Positions 23,441 through 30,590 of a DNA stretch of 34,595 nucleotides are shown here, piece by piece. The notes beneath the pieces are model-generated. The model saw only the letters and a list, made by a program, of their open reading frames with translations, did not search any database and had not been told where the DNA came from. Source of the DNA: an uncultured Clostridia bacterium (lineage in GTDB: Bacteria > Bacillota > Clostridia > Oscillospirales > Oscillospiraceae); contig CANDEH010000011.1 of the NCBI GenBank assembly GCA_947383645.1, positions 1-34,595 on the forward strand, written 5' to 3'. The position numbers and the translations under genes were made by a program. Positions within the stretch are counted from its first letter, which is position 1; every line of letters starts with the position of its first letter.

Positions 23441-23667
23441 CAGAGACAAATTGCGGCTTATAGCCGCAATTTGTCTCTGGCTGTCAAAAAAATCAACAAA
23501 GTAGGATGGCGGTAAGGAGGATAGTGTGAAAGGAACCCAAGAGGGGTTCCTTTCGCGTCAAATCACCCGCCCGAAGGCGACAAATTGGGGCCATTGGCCC
23601 CAATTTGCCTCAGCTTGTCAAAAAACCAGGTGGGTTTTTTGACAAGCTGAGGCGCACATGGTGCGCC
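23441..23667 (-). repeat. Composite palindromic repeat, copy 2 (inverted) with flanking hairpins
   Basis: Core about 23477-23650, the reverse complement of copy 1: a 20-bp stem (23608-23627 with 23633-23652), a 13-bp stem (23581-23607), the GC-rich linker, an 11-bp stem (23528-23554), the ggatggcggtaaggagga block and a TGTCAAAAAAA end. Its flanks differ from copy 1: an 18-bp hairpin at 23441-23479 on one side and GGCGCAC-atg-GTGCGCC (23651-23667) on the other. Conservation of the interior but not the flanks argues for a mobile unit. Confidence 0.8.
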
Positions 23668-23794
23668 CGGTCTGTCGAGGGCTTCTGCGCCAGAGGGAGC
23701 GCAAAAATGTCCTTAAAAACGGGATGGAAACGGAAGTGTTAACTTTGGTTGACAGATTTCCAGGGGCGTTTGGTGGACGGCAGCGGGTTGGTCT

Positions 23795-23803
23795 GCTATG
23801 ATG
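23795..23803 (+). promoter_or_regulatory. Extended -10 promoter of the XRE/glycine-repeat gene
   Basis: TGCTATGAT at 23795-23803 is an extended -10 box without a good -35. Transcription would start near 23810, just before the ggggag site of the ATG at 23827. Confidence 0.5.
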
Positions 23804-23826
23804 TGCCCATGAAAGGGGAGTATGGT

Positions 23827-24606
23827 ATGCAGTTTGCGGAAAATTTAATGGCCTTGCGGCGGAGCCGGGGGTGGTCCCAGGAGGATCTGGGGGACAGGCT
23901 GGGCGTGTCCCGGCAGACAGTGAGCAAGTGGGAGACCGGCCAGACCACGCCGGAGCTGGAGAAGCTGATCGAGCTGGCGGCGGTGTTTGATCTGAGCATC
24001 GACGAGCTGGTGGGCCGGGAGGCGGCGGGGGAGAGGTCCGGTCCGCCGCCGGTGGGGTACAGTCCGGCGACGGACTGCGTCGGGTGCCGCCGGCGAGTCT
24101 ACTACGAATATATCAGCCCCCGGCGGCTCTGGGGGTTGCCCCTGGTCCACGTCCGCCTGGGCGGGGGAGACCGGCCTGTTCGGGGGATTATAGCGGTGGG
24201 TAACGTGGCCGTGGGACTGGTGTCTCTGGGCGGGGTCGGTGTGGGACTGATCTCCTTGGCCGGTGTGGGCGTGGGGGTTCTGGCCCTGGGAGCGGTAGGT
24301 TTGGGGGCGGTCTCCATAGGGGGCGTGGCCATAGGGCTCTGCGCCGCAGGGGGTGTGGCCGTGGGACAGTGGCTGGCCGTCGGCGGTGTGGCCGCCTCCA
24401 GCCAATTGGCAACAGGCGGCGTGGTACTTTCCAAACAGCTGGCCATCGGACGGGTGGCGGCGGGGCACATCGCCGTGGGGGTCGAAACCGATGGATTTTT
24501 GACCTTCGGACCCGGCAGCGACCCGGTGGAGGTCTGGCGGGCGGTGAAGGCGCGGTTTCCACGGATGTGGGAGGTTGCACGGTACTTTTTGAGGTTGAAA
24601 TTTTGA
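23827..24606 (+). CDS. XRE-type regulator fused to a glycine-rich hydrophobic repeat domain
   Basis: 259 residues. An N-terminal Cro/C1-type helix-turn-helix (~6-60: LRRSRGWSQEDLGDRLGVSR, QTVSKWETGQTTPELEKLIE) should bind DNA. After a linker comes CVGCRRRVYYEYISPRRLWG with LPLVHVRLGGG. Then ~110 residues of six-residue-period repeats follow: GNVAVGLVSLGGVGVGLIS, LAGVGVGVLALGAVGLG, AVSIGGVAIGLCAAGG. The repeats recur in many Firmicutes XRE proteins without known function; they could form a membrane-associated or beta-solenoid-like sensor. The start at 23827 is chosen for its ggggag site; an ATG at 23809 is also in frame. Confidence 0.82.
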   Translation: MQFAENLMALRRSRGWSQEDLGDRLGVSRQTVSKWETGQTTPELEKLIELAAVFDLSIDELVGREAAGERSGPPPVGYSPATDCVGCRRRVYYEYISPRRLWGLPLVHVRLGGGDRPVRGIIAVGNVAVGLVSLGGVGVGLISLAGVGVGVLALGAVGLGAVSIGGVAIGLCAAGGVAVGQWLAVGGVAASSQLATGGVVLSKQLAIGRVAAGHIAVGVETDGFLTFGPGSDPVEVWRAVKARFPRMWEVARYFLRLKF

Positions 24607-24827
24607 TTTTTCCGCTGTATGCGTCTCTATATAGTATTTTTTGTATGAAAACTTGGGGCGCTTGCGTCGGAAAATGGGGGTTGAAAAAAACCGTAATCTT
24701 TGCGTGTTTTTTGCGAAAAAACGGCAAAAAAACCGCTAAAAATGAGGGACTGTTTGCACCGGTTTGTGCAACGGATTTGGGACTGTTTTCCAGTTTTAGA
24801 TGGTACACAAGGGGCACGAACAAAAGG

Positions 24828-24859
24828 ACCGCCGTTCTCATAAGATAGAGAGCGGCGGT
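24828..24859 (+). terminator. Hairpin terminator
   Basis: ACCGCCGTTCTC pairs with GAGAGCGGCGGT (one G-U) around an 8-base loop, followed by ATTGCTTTATT. It lies 220 bp after the XRE gene in an otherwise AT-rich gap (24607-24972) where no gene was seen. Confidence 0.6.
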
Positions 24860-24890
24860 ATTGCTTTATTCGATACGGCGCACTACTATT

Positions 24891-24916
24891 TGTAATACAT
24901 ATTACAGATTGTAATA
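24891..24916. promoter_or_regulatory. Operator-like triple half-site before the Amidase_6 gene
   Basis: TGTAATA-CA-TATTACA (24891-24906) is a perfect 7-bp inverted repeat, and a third TGTAATA follows at 24910-24916, 19 bp from the first. It lies ~60 bp before the next gene, a typical repressor position. Confidence 0.4.
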
Positions 24917-24972
24917 GCGCAATTTGCTGCGAGTGGATAATCTTGCTGCATAATTATTCATCGGGGGTGCCT

Positions 24973-25503
24973 ATGCCCATTGCATCTATTACACTCCAAC
25001 CCTACGACCGGGCGGCGGCGGTGGCCTATGCCCACTGGTGGGCCTTTGGGCGGAATCCCGCCTACTACGACTACGAGAAGATTGGCGGGGACTGCACCAA
25101 CTACGCCTCCCAATGCCTCTATGCCGGCAGCAGCATTATGAACTACACGCCGGATTTCGGCTGGTACTACATCGACGCCAACCATAAGGCCCCGGCCTGG
25201 ACCGGGGTGCAGTACCTCTATCAGTTCCTCACCCGGGAGGTGCAGTCGGTGGGGCCGGCGGCGGTGGAGACCCGTCTGGAGGACATGGAGCCGGGGGACC
25301 TGGTGCAGCTCTCCTTCGACGGGCAGCGGTTCTCCCACACGCCGGTGGTGGTGGTGGCCGACCACCCCAGGCGGCTGTCGGAGATCCTGGTGGCCGCCCA
25401 CAGCTACGACCACGACTACTGGCCCCTGACCAACTATGAGTTTACCGGTATCCGGTTTCTGCACATCACCGGGGTGAATAAGCCGAGCTTTTCCCAGAGC
25501 TGA
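24973..25503 (+). CDS. Amidase_6-domain (putative amidase / NlpC-like) protein
   Basis: 176 residues matching the putative amidase domain PF12671. AVAYAHWWAFGRNPAYYDYE leads into GGDCTNYASQCLYAG, which holds the presumed catalytic Cys. SHTPVVVVADHP supplies the His, and AAHSYDHDYWPL precedes the conserved final strand. In other clostridia this domain is often secreted and attached to wall-binding modules; here it is alone and lacks a signal peptide, so it may act in the cytoplasm or forespore. The ATG at 24973 has tcgggggtg before it. It is a single-gene unit ended by a strong hairpin. Confidence 0.82.
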   Translation: MPIASITLQPYDRAAAVAYAHWWAFGRNPAYYDYEKIGGDCTNYASQCLYAGSSIMNYTPDFGWYYIDANHKAPAWTGVQYLYQFLTREVQSVGPAAVETRLEDMEPGDLVQLSFDGQRFSHTPVVVVADHPRRLSEILVAAHSYDHDYWPLTNYEFTGIRFLHITGVNKPSFSQS

Positions 25504-25516
25504 GAAAATGGAGCGG

Positions 25517-25548
25517 GGGAGGGGCCGTCTGCGGAGGCGGCCCCTCCC
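25517..25548 (+). terminator. Terminator of the Amidase_6 gene
   Basis: 11-bp stem GGGAGGGGCCG/CGGCCCCTCCC with a 10-base loop and a short TTT after it, 14 bp past the stop. Confidence 0.75.
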
Positions 25549-25570
25549 TTTGCGGGGATCTATGTGAAAT

Positions 25571-25650
25571 AAACTTCATATTCCTCTTGACAAGTCGGTT
25601 GTGCGGTGGTAATATGAAGCCAGCTTCACGAGAAGTTTACTTCATATTGC
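25571..25650 (+). promoter_or_regulatory. Consensus promoter surrounded by TGAAGT/ACTTCA operators
   Basis: TTGACA (25587-25592) and TAATAT (25610-25615) with 17-bp spacing. ACTTCATATT occurs before the -35 (25573-25582) and again near 25639-25648. TGAAGC-CA-GCTTCA (25615-25628) covers the -10 edge and start point; GAAGT-TT-ACTTC is at 25632-25643. This arrangement fits autorepression by the XRE protein encoded 16 bp downstream. Confidence 0.7.
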
Positions 25651-25665
25651 TGGAGGAGGCGAACT

Positions 25666-25896
25666 ATGAAAACCAGGGTGAAGGAGATGCGGATGCAGCG
25701 CGGGATGACCCAAATGCAGCTGGCGGCGCTGGTTCATGTCTCCGCCCGCACGATTATCTCCATCGAAAAGGGGCAATACAGTCCGTCGCTGATGCTGGCC
25801 TACCGGATGGCGGAGGTCTTCGGGACAACGGTGGAGGAGCTGTGCTGCCTGAGAGAGAACAGAGAATGGGAGGACCAGGCGTATGAAAGTCTATAA
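25666..25896 (+). CDS. Small XRE-family repressor
   Basis: 76 residues, almost only a Cro/C1 helix-turn-helix: MKTRVKEMRMQRGMTQMQLA, then ALVHVSARTIISIEKGQYSPSL, with MLAYRMAEVFGTTVEELCCL as the closing helices. Such proteins are commonly paired with a small membrane protein gene, as here, and regulate their own operon. The ATG follows ctggaggagg. Multiple inverted and direct TGAAGT-like sites in the promoter are probable targets. It overlaps the next gene by 14 bp. Confidence 0.9.
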   Translation: MKTRVKEMRMQRGMTQMQLAALVHVSARTIISIEKGQYSPSLMLAYRMAEVFGTTVEELCCLRENREWEDQAYESL

Positions 25897-26302
25897 TCGG
25901 AAAAATTTTGTCCACGGGCTGTTTATGGTGCTGCTGGGGGCCGGGCTGATTCCCCTGGGGCTGCTCCGCGACAATCTGGACTGGCGGGACTGCGTGCTGT
26001 CCGGGGCGCTGATGGTCATGGGCGGCGGGTTTTTAATCCGCAGCGCCTCCAAAAAGCTGTCCAAGGAGGAGCAGGTGGAGGAGCGGGATGAGCGGAACCG
26101 GCTGGTGCTGCTGAAAAATCGGAGCTGTGCTTTTCAGATGGTGGAGTACGGCTGTCTGGCGCTGGAGACGGTCTTTTTCGCGGCGGGAAAGATGGCGGGG
26201 AAGCCGATGTTCATCCACATGGGTGCGGGACTGGCTGTTGCGCTGGCGCTGTGCCTGTTTGCCGATCTGGTCACCTTTGTCTACTATGACAGCAAGCTGT
26301 AA
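25883..26302 (+). CDS. Membrane protein partner of the XRE repressor
   Basis: 139 residues with about four hydrophobic helices in two pairs (FVHGLFMVLLGAGLIPLGLL, VLSGALMVMGGGFLI; then FQMVEYGCLALETVFFAAG and MGAGLAVALALCLFADLVTF). A highly charged cytoplasmic loop (KKLSKEEQVEERDERNRLVL) lies between them. The RDERN motif is seen in DUF2178/DUF3796-like proteins that sit beside XRE genes in many Firmicutes; function is unknown. Overlap with the repressor gene implies coupled expression. Confidence 0.78.
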   Translation: MKVYNRKNFVHGLFMVLLGAGLIPLGLLRDNLDWRDCVLSGALMVMGGGFLIRSASKKLSKEEQVEERDERNRLVLLKNRSCAFQMVEYGCLALETVFFAAGKMAGKPMFIHMGAGLAVALALCLFADLVTFVYYDSKL

Positions 26303-26319
26303 AGGAGCGGAGCTTACGG

Positions 26320-26368
26320 ATAAAACAGGAAGAAGGGGCGGCAGAGCCGCCCCTTCTTCCTGTTTTAT
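26320..26368. terminator. Bidirectional terminator
   Basis: A 23-bp perfect stem with a 3-base loop (left arm 26320-26342, GC-rich inner GAAGGGGCGGC; right arm 26346-26368). A-rich and T-rich outer ends serve both the membrane-protein gene (+) and the recombinase gene (-). Confidence 0.9.
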
Positions 26369-26393
26369 TGTGAAAAGCAATTTTCCTTTACAC

Positions 26394-27407
26394 CTATTGT
26401 TCCTTCTCCTTTGGCGGCTTTACCTTGGCCAGCGGGTTGGCGCGGGCGGCGATGCGGAGGGCCTCATTGTCGATATGGGTGTAGATCTCGGTGGTATTCA
26501 GGTGCTCGTGGCCCAGCACCTCCTGGACGGCCTTCACATCCACGCCGTTTTGCAGCATCAGGGTGGCGGCGGTGTGGCGGAGCTTGTGGGAGGAGTACTG
26601 GCTGCTGTCCAAACCGGCTAGGGACAGGTACTTCTTTACTAAGGCGTGGACGCTGGATTTGCTGATCCGCTGGTCCCGGCTGGAGAGAAACAGGGCGTCG
26701 GTGTCCCGGCCCTCAATGGGTCGGCGGACCGCCCGGTAGCGCCGGAGGGCCTCCTGGCAGGCGTCGTTGAGGTAGACGATGCGCACCTTGTTGCCCTTGC
26801 CCACGATGCGCAGGGCGTCGTCCTGGATGTCCGTCAGGTTGATGCCAATCAGCTCCGAGATTCGCAGGCCGCAGTTGAGAAACAGGGTCAGGATGCAGTA
26901 GTCCCGCTCCTTGTTATTACCGTCTACCGCCTCCAAAAGTTCCACAGATTCCGTCAAAGTCAGGTATTTCGGCAAGGTTTTTTGCAGCTTCGGCGAGTCC
27001 ATGTCCTTCATGGGGTTCTCCGGGAGCAGATGTACCTTGTTGGTAAGATAGTTAAAAAATGAACGAAGTGTGGCGATCTTCCGGGCCCGGGAGGCGGCGG
27101 AGAGGCCCCGCTGGGGGTCCCGGCTGTTCTGGTGGATGACACGGTCCCGGCTGAGGTAGGACATGTAGCCGTAGATATCCGTCAGGGTCAGGTCCCGGAC
27201 GAGCTGGATATCCACGTCGCGGATGTCGATCTCATCCAGGTCCAGACCGCGGAGGGCCGGATCCCGGGTCTGCTTGATGTAGCGGAAGAAGTTCCGCAGG
27301 TCTAAGTAGTACTCGTCCACGGTTTTCTGTGAGTGGGCCTTGATCGTCTCGTGGTAGGACAGAAAGTCGATCAGAATGCGGGGCGAGTCTGAGCGGTAGT
27401 CCAGCAT
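26394..27407 (-). CDS. Tyrosine recombinase of the XerC/XerD type
   Basis: 337-residue site-specific recombinase. The SAM-like N-terminal core-binding domain covers ~10-130; it carries an extra charged segment (TRDPALRGLDLDEIDIRDVD) compared with typical Xer proteins. The catalytic set is complete: R182 (NCGLRISEL), K207 (GKGNKVR), H274 and R277 (HKLRHTAAT), H300 (LGHEHL) and nucleophile Y309 (TTEIYTHI). Its position among chromosomal genes suggests chromosome dimer resolution rather than a phage integrase, but a mobile origin cannot be excluded. No clear ribosome binding site precedes the ATG at 27407. Confidence 0.9.
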   Translation of the reverse strand: MLDYRSDSPRILIDFLSYHETIKAHSQKTVDEYYLDLRNFFRYIKQTRDPALRGLDLDEIDIRDVDIQLVRDLTLTDIYGYMSYLSRDRVIHQNSRDPQRGLSAASRARKIATLRSFFNYLTNKVHLLPENPMKDMDSPKLQKTLPKYLTLTESVELLEAVDGNNKERDYCILTLFLNCGLRISELIGINLTDIQDDALRIVGKGNKVRIVYLNDACQEALRRYRAVRRPIEGRDTDALFLSSRDQRISKSSVHALVKKYLSLAGLDSSQYSSHKLRHTAATLMLQNGVDVKAVQEVLGHEHLNTTEIYTHIDNEALRIAARANPLAKVKPPKEKEQ

Positions 27408-27448
27408 GGTGTGTTAACTATGGAGAGAAACCGCAGCCTGGTTCATCC

Positions 27449-27508
27449 GGGCCGCTCAGGACGGCGGTCAGCGGGCCGGACTGACTACGGGCCGTTCAGG
27501 GGCGGCGG
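27449..27508. repeat. Two direct 19-20 bp repeats upstream of the recombinase gene
   Basis: GGGCCGCTCAGGACGGCGG (27449-27467) and GGGCCGTTCAGGGGCGGCGG (27489-27508), start-to-start 40 bp, 40-100 bp ahead of the recombinase start. They could be binding sites for the recombinase or a regulator. Confidence 0.4.
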
Positions 27509-27560
27509 AACCGGCTGGTGGGGCTTTGACCCCCTGAAATCCGGCTTGTCCCTCCCCTAC

Positions 27561-27588
27561 ATTGAACAAAATTTTTATTTTGTTCAAT
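27561..27588. terminator. AT-rich hairpin
   Basis: Perfect 12-bp stem ATTGAACAAAAT/ATTTTGTTCAAT with a TTTT loop, between the unknown gene and the recombinase gene. It may be a weak terminator or an operator. The rest of 27408-27645 shows only the direct repeats listed separately. Confidence 0.45.
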
Positions 27589-27645
27589 TGCCGGTGTCCC
27601 TCCCAATGCCTCCCCTCTTTTGTAGTAGGTTCAAAAAGCTCTTTC

Positions 27646-28350
27646 CTAATCATATTCCGCGCAGATGAATTTGAAATCCTTCGTCTTGCTTAGCGCCGGC
27701 AGTGCATGTTCCTCGATGTGTTTGGATATGATTTCCACCGCGTATCGGAAATTTTCGCCTGGATGGCCTGGGGCGCAGCGCACCATCGCGATCAGCTTCT
27801 GGTTGTCGCCCTCGATGTTTTCGGACGGATAGTTGCCGGCGTAGTCGCAGGAGTCCTCGTAGTACCCGCTCCGCTTTACCGCCTCCGTCTGCTCCGCGGT
27901 GCCGATCACGGCGTGGATATCCATGTTGTCGGAGTCACAGTAGTACTCAATAAAAAGCCTTGCCACCACGTCTTTGCATTGTTGGATTTGTTTTATAATG
28001 ATATCCGCGTTCCGGAGGGCAAAGTTCCGGATTTCCTGTCTGGCGTGCTCCGCGCTTTCATAGCGGATGTAGAGAAGTGTCTCGCGGCTGGCCAGTGTGG
28101 CGGTGATGCTCTGGAGGGTCCCCTCTTGGCCGTAGGCGGCGCGGAGCGTTTGGGTGAGGTCCTCCTCTGGCACGCTGTACAGCGTCATGCCGCGCCACTC
28201 CCTCTCGACGGGGATATCGTAGGTGAGCATTTGGTACTGCGCGTCGTAGTCGAGGGAGATTTTGTTGGCGCCGTCCATATCCATGGTGAAACCGGCGGCG
28301 CGGTACACGCCTGGTTTATAGGTAAGAGGGATGCCGGGTAGTGCTGACAT
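27646..28350 (-). CDS. Conserved-looking protein of unknown function
   Basis: 234 residues; I do not recognise a family. There is no signal peptide or membrane helix. The N-terminal half has beta-like segments (GVYRAAGFTMDMDGANKISL, QYQMLTYDIPVEREWRG), the middle a helical stretch (AEHARQEIRNFALRNADIII with KQIQQCKDVVARLF), and the end IEGDNQKLIAMVRCAPGHPG. The ATG at 28350 follows acggagga; a longer frame would run into radA. It lies 28 bp after radA and is likely co-transcribed. Its GC is somewhat below that of radA. Confidence 0.7.
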   Translation of the reverse strand: MSALPGIPLTYKPGVYRAAGFTMDMDGANKISLDYDAQYQMLTYDIPVEREWRGMTLYSVPEEDLTQTLRAAYGQEGTLQSITATLASRETLLYIRYESAEHARQEIRNFALRNADIIIKQIQQCKDVVARLFIEYYCDSDNMDIHAVIGTAEQTEAVKRSGYYEDSCDYAGNYPSENIEGDNQKLIAMVRCAPGHPGENFRYAVEIISKHIEEHALPALSKTKDFKFICAEYD

Positions 28351-28378
28351 GTCAGGTTCCTCCGTCTTTTCGGTTGGG

Positions 28379-29749
28379 TTATTTGCCCAGGACGGCGCGG
28401 ATGGCCTCGCCAATGTTGGACGCCTGGACGACTTTCAGGTGTTCGTATGCCGGCAGTTTCCGGCCCTGCTGTCTGGGGACGATGCAGCTCTCGAAGCCCA
28501 TGCGGTGTACCTCCGACAGGCGCTGCTCCAGCTGGTGCACGTTCCGCAGCTCTCCGGTGAGCCCCACCTCGCCGATGGCGGCCAGACCGCCGGGCACGGG
28601 CCGGTCCAGGTAGCTGGACGCCAGGGCCAGGATGGCGGCCAGGTCGGCGGCGGGCTCGTCCAAGGTTAGTCCGCCAATGATGTTCATATAGGCGTCGCAG
28701 GAGGACACCTTCAGCCCTCCCCGCTTCTCCAGAACGGCGATGAGCATGGCGGAGCGGTTGTAGTCGAAGCCGTTGCTGGTCCGCCGGGGGGCGGCGTAGC
28801 TGCTGGGGGCCAGGAGGGCCTGGATCTCCGCCAGCACCGGGCGGACCCCCTCCATCACGCAGGTGACGCAGGTGCCCGGGGCGTCCTCCGGCCGGCCGGA
28901 GAGCAGCATTTTCGACGGGTTCTCCACCTCGGAGAGGCCGGCGTTCTGCATCTCGAAGACGCCGATCTCGTTGGTGGCCCCGAAGCGGTTCTTGGCCGCA
29001 CGGAGGATGCGGCAGCTCATGTGCTGGTCCCCCTCGAAGTAGAGTACGCAGTCCACCATGTGCTCTAAGACCTTGGGACCGGCGATGGAGCCCTCCTTGT
29101 TCACGTGGCCGATCACAAACACCGTGACGGCGGATCCCTTGGCCAGCTCCATCAGGCGCAGAGTGCACTCCTTCACCTGCCCCACGCTGCCGGGGGCGGA
29201 GTCCAGATCGCCGTTGTAGAGGGTCTGGATGGAGTCCACGATCAGGATGTCGTAGTCGTCCCGCCGGGCCTCCTCCAGGACGCTGCCCAGGTCCGTCTCC
29301 GACAGGACGAACAGGTTCTCCGAGGCCACGTTTAAGCGCTGGGCCCGGAGCTTCAGCTGGGACACCGACTCCTCGCCGGAGACGTAGAGCACCTTGTTCT
29401 CCCGGCAGAGGGTGTCGCAGATCTGGAGCATCAGCGTGCTCTTGCCGACGCCCGGGGCACCGCCCACCAGGACCAGGGAGCCCTTCACCGCGCCCCCGCC
29501 CAGGACCCGGTCCAGCTCCCCCATACCGGTGGAAAAGCGGATTTCCTCTGTCACTTCAATGGCTGTCAAGGGAAAAGCCTTTGCGGGTATGGCGTGGGTT
29601 TTTCCCGCGCTGCCGGCGGTTTTTTTCGCCTTGGGGGCGGCGGCCTGCTCCACGATGGTGTTCCAGGCCCCGCAGGCGGGACAGCGGCCCGCCCACTTGG
29701 GGGTCTCGTTTCCGCACTCTGTGCAGAAGAAAACGGTTTTGGCTCTCAT
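28379..29749 (-). CDS. radA: DNA repair protein RadA (Sms)
   Basis: 456-residue RecA-like motor that aids branch migration in recombination and repair. The order is canonical: zinc finger CTECGNETPKWAGRCPACG (~9-27), Walker A GGAPGVGKST (~96-105), Walker B ILIVDSIQTLY, the RadA-specific KNRFGATNEIG motif, and a C-terminal Lon-protease-like domain (DLAAILALASSYLDRPVPGG, IGEVGLTGELRNV). The ATG at 29749 is fixed by the zinc finger; the frame stays open upstream through cwlD, but only by chance. It lies between cwlD and the unknown gene. Confidence 0.95.
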   Translation of the reverse strand: MRAKTVFFCTECGNETPKWAGRCPACGAWNTIVEQAAAPKAKKTAGSAGKTHAIPAKAFPLTAIEVTEEIRFSTGMGELDRVLGGGAVKGSLVLVGGAPGVGKSTLMLQICDTLCRENKVLYVSGEESVSQLKLRAQRLNVASENLFVLSETDLGSVLEEARRDDYDILIVDSIQTLYNGDLDSAPGSVGQVKECTLRLMELAKGSAVTVFVIGHVNKEGSIAGPKVLEHMVDCVLYFEGDQHMSCRILRAAKNRFGATNEIGVFEMQNAGLSEVENPSKMLLSGRPEDAPGTCVTCVMEGVRPVLAEIQALLAPSSYAAPRRTSNGFDYNRSAMLIAVLEKRGGLKVSSCDAYMNIIGGLTLDEPAADLAAILALASSYLDRPVPGGLAAIGEVGLTGELRNVHQLEQRLSEVHRMGFESCIVPRQQGRKLPAYEHLKVVQASNIGEAIRAVLGK

Positions 29750-29787
29750 GGGTACTCCCCTTTTATCGGTTGTATGGTTCGGCGGCG

Positions 29788-30546
29788 CTACTGGACGGGC
29801 GCATCGGGGGTCTCCGGCGGCGCGGACTGGTAGCGCAGGTATCCCCCGGCGATCAGTACCGCCAGCTTTGTCTGGTAGTCCTCCTGCAGGAGCTGGGCGG
29901 TCTCCGCCTCGTTGGAGAGGAAGCCGCACTCCACCAGGATGCCGGGGCCGTCGATGTGGCCCATCAGGTAGATGGAGGCGTCGATCTTCTTGGTCTCCTT
30001 GGCGCGGTGGGTGTTCACATAGGTGTTCAGGCCCTCCTGGACCGTCTGGGCCAGGGCCTCGCTGCCCGGGGCGGTGTTGTAGAACACCTGGGCGCCGTGG
30101 ACGCTCTTCACCTGGGGCAGGCTGTTCTGGTGGATGCTGATTAACAGGGCGTTGGGGGTGTCGCTGACCAGCCGGGCCCGGTTGTGGATGTCGGAGACCT
30201 TCTGGTCCCGCAGGGTCGTGGCCTCCGGGGAGTGGACGGAGACGTCCTCCTCCCGGGTCATCAGGACCTCCACCCCGCCAAGGCGGAGGATCTCCCGCAG
30301 CTTCAGGGCCACCGCCAGGTTGATCTGGGCCTCGGTGGTGCCGTCGGCGGCCACTGCGCCGCCGTCCGCGCCGCCGTGGCCGGGGTCGATCACCACCACT
30401 GTGGGGTTCTCCCCTGCCGTCTCCTGGTGCTGGAACACGGTGAGGGCGGATCCACGCCACAGAATCCCGGCGTATGCGCCGAAAAATACCAGCAGGAACA
30501 GCAGTATGACGATACTTCTCTTTTTGATGACCAGAAACACAGGCAT
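29788..30546 (-). CDS. cwlD: N-acetylmuramoyl-L-alanine amidase CwlD-like (spore cortex)
   Basis: 252-residue Amidase_3 protein with an N-terminal membrane anchor/signal (SIVILLFLLVFFGAYAGILW). Zinc and catalytic residues are H57 (IDPGHGGADGG), E72 (TTEAQINL), H139 (LISIHQNS) and E206 (ILVECGFLSN). CwlD removes stem peptides from muramic acid so that muramic-delta-lactam of the spore cortex can form. The size and single domain favour CwlD over modular autolysins; the neighbouring cotJ operon and yunB confirm a spore former. The ATG follows gggggaggg. Confidence 0.9.
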   Translation of the reverse strand: MPVFLVIKKRSIVILLFLLVFFGAYAGILWRGSALTVFQHQETAGENPTVVVIDPGHGGADGGAVAADGTTEAQINLAVALKLREILRLGGVEVLMTREEDVSVHSPEATTLRDQKVSDIHNRARLVSDTPNALLISIHQNSLPQVKSVHGAQVFYNTAPGSEALAQTVQEGLNTYVNTHRAKETKKIDASIYLMGHIDGPGILVECGFLSNEAETAQLLQEDYQTKLAVLIAGGYLRYQSAPPETPDAPVQ

Positions 30547-30590
30547 CCCTCCCCCACACTATATGCGGGGTCGGGCGGGATTTATGTGAT

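Noticed and set aside
22719..23667. CRISPR array
   Set aside because: The repeats here are few, hairpin-rich and of unequal length and orientation, without regular spacers or cas genes; the heptads are directly adjacent tandem repeats.
24369..24848. A plus-strand frame overlapping the end of the XRE/glycine-repeat gene
   Set aside because: Its first half is a shadow of the XRE gene and its second half runs through AT-rich non-coding DNA; no ribosome binding site.
26394..27407. The tyrosine recombinase as the integrase of the prophage at 1-1624
   Set aside because: It is ~25 kb away beyond many core genes and looks like a chromosomal Xer protein; the phage integrase should lie on the other side of the lysis cassette.
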